19,940 bases of DNA from Clostridiaceae bacterium. Lineage in GTDB: Bacteria; Bacillota; Clostridia; Oscillospirales; Acutalibacteraceae. The notes under the pieces are model-generated. The model ran no database searches. It was not told where the DNA came from and worked only from the letters and a program-made list of their open reading frames with translations. The translations under genes were made by a program, and so were the position numbers. Position 1 is the first letter of the stretch, and the number at the start of each line of letters is the position of its first letter. Below, piece by piece: positions 14,351 through 19,940 of this stretch. The DNA is taken from NCBI GenBank assembly GCA_904501675.1, contig CAJGCL010000024.1:1-19940 (forward strand), written 5' to 3'.

Positions 14351-16621
14351 ATGGATAAATCCTATGCAAACAAATTGGTTGAGGTTGCTGAGCGTATTAA
14401 AGAGCTCCGCGACATTTATGGTCTTACGGATGTTGAAATGGCAAATAAAACAGAAGTAAGCATAGAAGAATACCGCGCTTATGAAAACGGTACAGACGAT
14501 ATGCCATTCTCTTTTGTTCATAAATGTGCTCTTGCTTTTGGTGTTGAACTTACAGATATTCTTGAAGGCCAGAGCGCAAAGCTCACTACATATAACGTTA
14601 CAAGAAGAGGAAAAGGCCAGACTACTGCAAACGAGGAAGGCATACTTATCCAAAACCTTGCACCAAAATTTAGAAATAAAATAGCTAACCCATATTGGGT
14701 TAAATACGAATATGACAGTGAGCTTCAGACAAAGCCTATTGAGCTTGCCACACATACAGGTCAGGAGTTTGACCTTGTAATCAAGGGTGCTCTTAAGGTT
14801 CAGGTTGGAGAACATATTGAAATTCTCCATGAGGGAGACAGTATTTACTACAATAGCTCAATTCCACACGGTATGATTGCCGTTGATGGTGATGATTGTC
14901 TCTTCTTAGCTATGGTTATGGCTGAAGACGAAGAGGTTGCAGATACTCATATGAGCACTGTTAATACAGGCAAGGCTAATACTGAAGAAAAGCTTATATG
15001 CGATAAATTCATAACCACAACGCTTGACGAAAATGGCGTTTGTAATGGTATTGAATTCCATAATGAGGATAAATTTAATTTCGCTTTTGATGTAGTAGAC
15101 GAAATCGGAAGGAACTATCCCGATAAATTGGCTATGCTTCATATTTCGGACGATATGACAGAGCGCAAATTTACATTTAAGGAGATTAAGGAATATTCAT
15201 CACAGGCCGCTAACTATTTTAAGTCCTTGGGTATCAAGAAAGGTGACAGAGTCCTTCTTGTTCTTAAGCGCCATTATCAGTTCTGGTTTGCAATTCTCGG
15301 TCTCCATAAGCTTGGTGCAATTGCAATTCCTGCAACTAATCAGCTTGTGCTTCACGACTATGAGTACCGCTTCAATGCTGCAGGTGTAAGCGCTGTTGTT
15401 GTAACTGCAGATGGTAAAGCAACAGATTATGTTGACGAGGCTCAGAAAAACTGTCCTACACTTAAAACAAAAGTTATTGTTAACGGTTCAAAAGACGGTT
15501 GGCATAATTTCGATGAAGAGTTTGGTCTGTTCAGCCGTAGATTTGTACGTGATGCAAATTCTGCCTGCGGCGATGACCCGATGATAATGTTCTTTACATC
15601 AGGTACAACAGGTTATCCTAAAATCGCAACCCATAGTCACAAGTATCCTTTAGGTCATTTCATTACCGCAAAGTATTGGCATTGTGTTCAGCGTGATGGC
15701 GTTCACTTTACAATATCTGAAACAGGTTGGGGTAAAGCTCTATGGGGTAAGCTCTATGGTCAGTGGCTTTGCGAAGGATGTGTATTCGTTTACGACTTTG
15801 AGCGTTTTGATGCCTCAAAGATTCTTCCGATGTTTGCAAAGTATAATATAACAACATTCTGCGCACCGCCAACAATGTATAGAATGCTTATAAAACAGGA
15901 TATTTCACAGTACGATTTATCCTCTATTGTTCATGCAACAACAGCAGGTGAGGCGCTTAATCCTGAGGTTTTCAAGCAATTTGAAAAAGCAACAGGTCTT
16001 CGTATATACGAAGGCTTCGGTCAGACAGAAACAACTCTTTCAATCGCTAACCTTAACGGAACAAAAATCAAAATCGGTGCAATGGGTAAACCATCACCGC
16101 TTTACGATATTGATGTTGTTGACCCTGATGGCAGAAGCGTAGCAGATGGTGAAACAGGTGAAATCGTTGTAAGAATTGACGAGAAGAAGCCTTGTGGTCT
16201 CTTCCTCGGCTATTACGGCGACCAGGAAAAAACTGACGAAGCAATGCACGATGGTCTCTATCATACAGGCGACACAGCATGGCGCGATGAAGATGGTTAT
16301 CTCTGGTATGTTGGTCGTGTTGATGATGTTATCAAGTCATCAGGCTATCGTATAGGACCTTTCGAGATTGAAAACGTTATTATGGAGCTTCCGTATGTTC
16401 TTGAATGTGGTGTTTCAGCTGCTCCTGACGAGGTTCGTGGTCAGGTAGTTAAGGCAAGTATTGTCCTTACTAAGGGTACAGAACCAACTGAAGAACTTAA
16501 AAAGGAAATTCAGGATTACGTTAAGAAAAATACAGCTCCATATAAATACCCACGAATTGTTGTGTTCAGAGATGAGCTTCCAAAAACTATCAGTGGCAAA
16601 ATTATGAGGAACAAGCTATAA
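14351..16621 (+). CDS. Fusion: XRE HTH + cupin + AMP-forming acyl-CoA synthetase (first copy)
   Basis: 756 residues from the ATG at 14351 (AAAGGGTGGG upstream); an in-frame earlier start at 14288 falls inside the T-box terminator and is rejected. Residues 12-72 are an XRE-type HTH (RIKELRDIYGLTDVEMANKT, then EYRAYENG); 134-190 are a cupin (THTGQEFDLVIKGALKVQVG, then EGDSIYYNSSIPHGM). From about 245 to the end is a ligase of the acetyl/medium-chain acyl-CoA synthetase type: P-loop FFTSGTTGYPK (414-424), SETGWGKALWGKLYGQW, GFGQTET, HTGDT, hinge GRVDDVIKSSGYRIGPFE and catalytic K750 in SGKIMRNKL. XRE-cupin proteins are normally free-standing small-molecule-sensing repressors; fusion to the enzyme suggests a ligase that senses ligand or regulates itself. 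The acid substrate is unknown; a branched-chain acid is an inference from the T-box context. Confidence 0.93.
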   Translation: MDKSYANKLVEVAERIKELRDIYGLTDVEMANKTEVSIEEYRAYENGTDDMPFSFVHKCALAFGVELTDILEGQSAKLTTYNVTRRGKGQTTANEEGILIQNLAPKFRNKIANPYWVKYEYDSELQTKPIELATHTGQEFDLVIKGALKVQVGEHIEILHEGDSIYYNSSIPHGMIAVDGDDCLFLAMVMAEDEEVADTHMSTVNTGKANTEEKLICDKFITTTLDENGVCNGIEFHNEDKFNFAFDVVDEIGRNYPDKLAMLHISDDMTERKFTFKEIKEYSSQAANYFKSLGIKKGDRVLLVLKRHYQFWFAILGLHKLGAIAIPATNQLVLHDYEYRFNAAGVSAVVVTADGKATDYVDEAQKNCPTLKTKVIVNGSKDGWHNFDEEFGLFSRRFVRDANSACGDDPMIMFFTSGTTGYPKIATHSHKYPLGHFITAKYWHCVQRDGVHFTISETGWGKALWGKLYGQWLCEGCVFVYDFERFDASKILPMFAKYNITTFCAPPTMYRMLIKQDISQYDLSSIVHATTAGEALNPEVFKQFEKATGLRIYEGFGQTETTLSIANLNGTKIKIGAMGKPSPLYDIDVVDPDGRSVADGETGEIVVRIDEKKPCGLFLGYYGDQEKTDEAMHDGLYHTGDTAWRDEDGYLWYVGRVDDVIKSSGYRIGPFEIENVIMELPYVLECGVSAAPDEVRGQVVKASIVLTKGTEPTEELKKEIQDYVKKNTAPYKYPRIVVFRDELPKTISGKIMRNKL

Positions 16622-16652
16622 TTTTAATTATATAATGTATAAAAAATAACTA

Positions 16653-16681
16653 TTGACTTTTCAGGTCAATTATGGTATTCT
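16653..16681 (+). promoter_or_regulatory. Candidate promoter of the third T-box leader
   Basis: TTGACT (16653-16658) and TATTCT (16676-16681) are 17 nt apart, with a TG one base before the -10 (extended -10). ATTGAC/GTCAAT (16652-16657 and 16665-16670) forms a small inverted repeat over the -35. No clear terminator of the preceding gene is seen in 16622-16690. Confidence 0.65.
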
Positions 16682-16689
16682 TTGAGAAA

Positions 16690-16957
16690 TTAAATATTAA
16701 AGGCGTTGAAGAAAAGGGCGCAGTGTGTTGAGCTTTCAGAGAAATGGCGTTTGGTGCAAGCCATAGCGAGGCTTCTGTTGTTTGTAGTTTCCGAGCCGGG
16801 AGGAAGAAAGGCGTATGCTTAGTAGAACCTCTCCGTGATTGCTGCGTAAATGCATAGAGGTTGTTTGACCTTGAGAGTGGCAGATTTTCTGCAATTTGAG
16901 TGGTACCGCGGGTTACAATTAACTCGTCTCAAAGATTATCTTTGGGACGGGTTTTTA
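16690..16957 (+). promoter_or_regulatory. T-box riboswitch leader of the second HTH-cupin-ligase gene
   Basis: Stem I starts at GGCGTTGAAGAAA (K-turn partner TTTCCGAGCC), with AGAGA and a GTTTGGTGCAA distal loop closed by TGGC/GCCA. The T-box core TTTGAGTGGTACCGCGGG is at 16895-16912. The terminator is CGTCTCAAAGA (16925-16935) pairing with 16939-16949, then GGGTTTTT. The specifier loop reads TGTTGTTTGTAG (16775-16787 region) and is ambiguous: GUA (Val, 16784-16786), UUG (Leu, 16782-16784) or UUU (Phe, 16781-16783), depending on the register. TGGT implies discriminator A, compatible with all three. Confidence 0.93.
16925..16957 (+). terminator. T-box attenuator terminator before the second HTH-cupin-ligase gene
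   Basis: 11-bp stem (16925-16935 with 16939-16949) and TTA loop, followed by GGG and a short T-tract ending before the AGGAGG of the gene. Confidence 0.85.
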
Positions 16958-16988
16958 TATTTGTCCCGTAAAACAGGAGGAAAAACTG

Positions 16989-19277
16989 ATGGATAAAATG
17001 ACGGGTCTTGATTTTAAAATCAAGGAAATGGCCGCCAGAATCAAAGAACTTCGCGAAATTGAGGGCTATACAGTTGCTCAGATGGCTGAAAAAACAGGTG
17101 TTTCTGAAGCAGAATATTTAGCCTGTGAAAACGGCGAAAAGGACCTTAACTTTGCTTTCATTTATCGTTGCGCTCTTGCTTTCAATGTTGATGTAACAAG
17201 TATTATTGAGGGTAGCACACCAAAGCTTACAAACTATGTTTACACAAAAGCAGGTAAGGGTCAGAAGATTGAAAAAGCTCATGGAATGACTTATTTCAAC
17301 CTTGCTGCAAAGTTTAAAAATAAAATTGCTGAGCCTCTTTTTGTTGAAGCTACATATAGCGAAGAAAATCAGAATAAAGATATTGAGCTTACCTCTCACG
17401 ATGGTCAGGAGCTTGACATTGTTATTGAGGGTAAATTAAAAGTTCAGGTTGGTGAACATTCAGAAATTCTCGGCCCTGGCGATAGTATTTATTATGATTC
17501 TCTTACTCCTCATGGTATGATTGCTGTTGATGGTAAGGATTGTACATTCTATGCTATTGTTCTTAACCCGACAGGTGAGCCTATTCCTGAGCTTCAACCT
17601 GCTAAGGCTGTTAAAGATACAAAAACAACTAAAAAAGATACAAAATCCCGTATTTACAAGAATTACGTTGATGTTGTTGAAAACGAAAATGGTACACCAA
17701 CATCAATTCAGTTTAAAAATACAGAAAAATTCAACTTTGCGTTTGATCTTGTTGATGCTCTTGCAGATAAAGAGCCGGATAAGCTTGCAATGCTTCATAT
17801 CTCAAAGGATAAGACAGAAAGAAGAATTACCTTTAAAGATGTGAAAAAGAATTCTGCTCAGGCAGCAAACTACTTCAAGTCCTTAGGTATCAAAAAGGGC
17901 GATAGAGTTATGCTCGTTCTCAAGCGCCACTATCAGTATTGGTATGCAATGATAGCTCTTAATAAGTTAGGTGCAATTGCAATTCCTGCACCAAACCAGC
18001 TTCAGGAGCACGATTTTGAATATCGTTTCCAGGCTGCAGGAGTTAAGGCTATTCTTTGTACTGCAGATGGCGATACCGCCCATCAGATTGACCTTGCTGC
18101 TAAAACTTGTCCTGACCTTCAGCACAAGATTATTGTTAACGGTGAGCGTGAAGGTTGGAGAAACTTCGACGAAGAAAGAGTTCTTTTCAGCACTCACTAT
18201 GAAAGAGGCGAGGATGCTCCTGGCGGAGATGACCTTATGCTTATGTTCTTTACATCAGGCACAACAGGTTATCCCAAAATTGCGGCTCATAACTATAAAT
18301 ACGCTTTAGGTCATTTCCATACTGCAAAGTATTGGCATAATGTTGACCCTGAAGGTCTCCACTTCACTATTTCTGACACTGGTTGGGCAAAGTCAATGTG
18401 GGGTAAGCTTTATGGTCAGTGGCTCTGCGAAGCAGCAACATTTGTTTATGATTTTGACCGCTTTGATGCAGCAGACATTCTTCCAATGTTTGCAAAATAC
18501 CATATAACAACATTCTGCGCACCACCAACAATGCTCAGAATGATGATTAAGCAAGATATTTCAAAATACGATTTCTCATCTGTTAAGCATATGACAACAG
18601 CAGGTGAGGCTCTTAACCCTGAGGTTTATCGCCAATTTGAAAAGGCAACAGGTCTTCAGATTCTTGAAGGCTTCGGTCAGACCGAAAGCACAATGATTAT
18701 TGGTAATATGACAGGTGCAGACCATAAAATTGGTTCAATGGGTAAGCCTGCTCCTATTTATGATGTTAAGCTTGTTGATGCTGACGGTAATGAAGTTCCT
18801 GTCGGTGAAAATGGTGAAATCGTTGTTAATGTTAAAGATGGTGCACCATGCGGTCTCTTTACAGGTTACTATAACGACGAAGCAAAAACAAAAGAAGTTT
18901 GGCACGATGGTTACTACCATACAGGCGACGTTGCATGGCAGGATGAAGATGGCTTCTACTGGTACGTTGGTCGTGTCGATGATGTTATTAAGTCATCAGG
19001 CTATCGTATAGGACCTTTCGAAATCGAAAGCGTTATTATGGAACTTCCTTATGTTCTTGAATGTGGCGTTTCAGCTGCTCCTGACGAAGTTCGTGGTCAG
19101 GTTGTTAAAGCAAGCATTGTTCTTGTTAAGGGCACCGAAGGCACAGAAGAGCTTAAAAAGGAAATTCAGCAGTATGTTAAGGAGAAAACCGCTCCTTATA
19201 AATATCCACGTATAGTTGTGTTCAGAGATGAACTACCAAAGACTACAAGTGGTAAGATTCAGAGAAATAAGTTATAA
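16989..19277 (+). CDS. Fusion: XRE HTH + cupin + AMP-forming acyl-CoA synthetase (second copy)
   Basis: 762 residues; AGGAGG at 16975-16980 fixes the ATG at 16989. Same architecture as the gene before it: HTH at about 16-76 (RIKELREIEGYTVAQMAEKT), cupin at 138-192 (SHDGQELDIVIEGKLKVQVG, DSIYYDSLTPHGM), a Lys/Thr-rich linker at about 204-220 that the first copy lacks in this form, then the ligase with FFTSGTTGYPK (420-430), SDTGWAKSMWGKLYGQW, GFGQTES, HTGDV and catalytic K756 in SGKIQRNKL. The ligase domains are very similar, most of all in the last 110 residues; the HTH parts differ more. So the two may use different acids or DNA sites but act by the same chemistry. Its own T-box lies upstream; the ATPase gene follows after 23 nt. 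Confidence 0.93.
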   Translation: MDKMTGLDFKIKEMAARIKELREIEGYTVAQMAEKTGVSEAEYLACENGEKDLNFAFIYRCALAFNVDVTSIIEGSTPKLTNYVYTKAGKGQKIEKAHGMTYFNLAAKFKNKIAEPLFVEATYSEENQNKDIELTSHDGQELDIVIEGKLKVQVGEHSEILGPGDSIYYDSLTPHGMIAVDGKDCTFYAIVLNPTGEPIPELQPAKAVKDTKTTKKDTKSRIYKNYVDVVENENGTPTSIQFKNTEKFNFAFDLVDALADKEPDKLAMLHISKDKTERRITFKDVKKNSAQAANYFKSLGIKKGDRVMLVLKRHYQYWYAMIALNKLGAIAIPAPNQLQEHDFEYRFQAAGVKAILCTADGDTAHQIDLAAKTCPDLQHKIIVNGEREGWRNFDEERVLFSTHYERGEDAPGGDDLMLMFFTSGTTGYPKIAAHNYKYALGHFHTAKYWHNVDPEGLHFTISDTGWAKSMWGKLYGQWLCEAATFVYDFDRFDAADILPMFAKYHITTFCAPPTMLRMMIKQDISKYDFSSVKHMTTAGEALNPEVYRQFEKATGLQILEGFGQTESTMIIGNMTGADHKIGSMGKPAPIYDVKLVDADGNEVPVGENGEIVVNVKDGAPCGLFTGYYNDEAKTKEVWHDGYYHTGDVAWQDEDGFYWYVGRVDDVIKSSGYRIGPFEIESVIMELPYVLECGVSAAPDEVRGQVVKASIVLVKGTEGTEELKKEIQQYVKEKTAPYKYPRIVVFRDELPKTTSGKIQRNKL

Positions 19278-19300
19278 TTTATTTTACAAGAGGTGATAAG

Positions 19301-19940
19301 ATGCAATATAAAAGAATAACGCTTTTTGCAGGTCATTACGGTAGCGGTAAAACAAATATTGCGGTAAACTATGCAATGCATCTTAAATCTCTCGGTGAAG
19401 ATGTAGTTGTTGCTGACCTTGATATCGTAAACCCATATTTCCGAACAAGAGATAGTCTTGAAGATTTTGAGAAAGCGGGTATACGCCTTATTTCATCGGC
19501 TTTTGCGTCGTCAAATGTGGATTTACCTGCGCTTCCTCAGGATGTATATTCGATTCTTGATAATCCTACAGAGTGTGCTATAATGGACATTGGCGGCGAC
19601 GACAGAGGTGCTTATGCGCTTGGTCGTTATGCAGATGCTATCAAGGCAGAAAATAATTACGAAATGCTTTTTGTTTTCAATAAGTATCGTCCACTTACTC
19701 CTACTGCCAAGGATGCAGCAGAAATTATGACGGAAATTGAAAACGCTTGTCATGTTAAATTCACAGCAATTGTCAATAACTCCAATCTTGGGGAACTGAC
19801 AACTGCTGAGGATATATTAAATTCGGTTGATGAAACCGAAAAGCTTAGTGAATTAACAGGCTTACCTGTTAAAATGACTTCGGTCAGAAGTGATTTAGTT
19901 AATAATCTCAACGGAAAAGTCGAAAACCTCTTTCCGCTGA
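19301..19940 (+). CDS. MinD/ParA-like P-loop ATPase, N-terminal part (runs off the right edge)
   Basis: 213 complete codons are visible and the frame is open at the end of the window. AGAGGTG (19290-19296) precedes the ATG at 19301. The Walker A motif GHYGSGKT is at residues 11-18, followed by VVVADLDIVNPYFRTRD (switch-like aspartate region) and CAIMDIGGDDRGAYALGRY, the pattern of the MinD/ParA/CobQ nucleotide-binding superfamily. It sits 23 nt after the second HTH-cupin-ligase gene with no terminator between, so it is probably in the same T-box-controlled operon. MinD-like ATPases next to ferredoxin or oxidoreductase genes often serve in metal-centre delivery; whether such genes follow here is outside the window, so the role is open. 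Confidence 0.88.
   Translation, partial: MQYKRITLFAGHYGSGKTNIAVNYAMHLKSLGEDVVVADLDIVNPYFRTRDSLEDFEKAGIRLISSAFASSNVDLPALPQDVYSILDNPTECAIMDIGGDDRGAYALGRYADAIKAENNYEMLFVFNKYRPLTPTAKDAAEIMTEIENACHVKFTAIVNNSNLGELTTAEDILNSVDETEKLSELTGLPVKMTSVRSDLVNNLNGKVENLFPL

Noticed and set aside
14309..14830. 173-codon open frame on the minus strand
   Set aside because: Antisense shadow of the HTH-cupin coding region; no ribosome-binding site or recognisable domain.
13568..16957. Treating the Leu/Ile/Val specifier set as established
   Set aside because: Codon register in the second and third leaders differs between two reasonable alignments, so it is kept only as a hypothesis.
1..19940. CRISPR arrays, tRNA or rRNA genes, insertion-sequence transposases
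   Set aside because: No regularly spaced repeats, no cloverleaf or rRNA-like stretches, and no transposase-like protein were seen on either strand.

Overview
The window looks like a piece of an AT-rich, spore-forming, anaerobic Clostridia chromosome, probably a gut or rumen member of the Oscillospiraceae/Ruminococcaceae type. The evidence is a complete spoIIIA sporulation operon, three T-box riboswitches, TTG start codons in tightly overlapping genes, and strong intrinsic terminators. The lineage is inferred from gene content only.

Left part (1-6002): the N-terminal part of a YfhO-like membrane protein runs leftwards off the edge. Diverging from it is the eight-gene spoIIIAA-AH operon (1197-5960), which builds the mother-cell half of the SpoIIIA-SpoIIQ feeding-tube complex. 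Seven genes overlap or nearly touch. The spoIIIAG-spoIIIAH gap is unusually long (173 nt) and is almost filled by a 25-nt imperfect inverted repeat around a 108-nt core. A 22-bp perfect hairpin terminates the operon and also serves the convergent gene.

Middle (5996-9668, minus strand): an unrecognised HTH plus multi-membrane-span protein with its own near-consensus promoter, a cysteine-synthase-family PLP enzyme with altered substrate-loop residues, and an amidohydrolase-family protein.

Right part (9675-19940): this is the most interesting region. Three genes encode AMP-forming acyl-CoA synthetases, each fused to an unusual N-terminal module. One (minus strand) is a TIM-barrel/ligase fusion and follows a 2-isopropylmalate-synthase-like protein that has lost its catalytic and metal-binding residues but kept the C-terminal leucine-binding domain. 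The other two (plus strand, tandem paralogues) are XRE HTH + cupin + ligase fusions. Each of the three transcription units starts with its own T-box leader, and the first two leaders diverge from one intergenic region. The T-box of the LeuA-like unit has a plausible Leu (CUC) specifier; the other two specifiers are ambiguous by eye. A MinD/ParA-like P-loop ATPase begins 23 nt after the last ligase and runs off the right edge.

Working hypothesis (inference): the right part is an amino-acid-starvation-controlled system that activates exogenous (branched-chain or aromatic) carboxylic acids to CoA thioesters. These would then be reductively carboxylated to 2-oxo acids and aminated to amino acids. 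The fused HTH, cupin, TIM-barrel and pseudo-LeuA domains would act as sensors or auxiliary parts. No 2-oxoacid:ferredoxin oxidoreductase is inside the window, so this step is unproven here.
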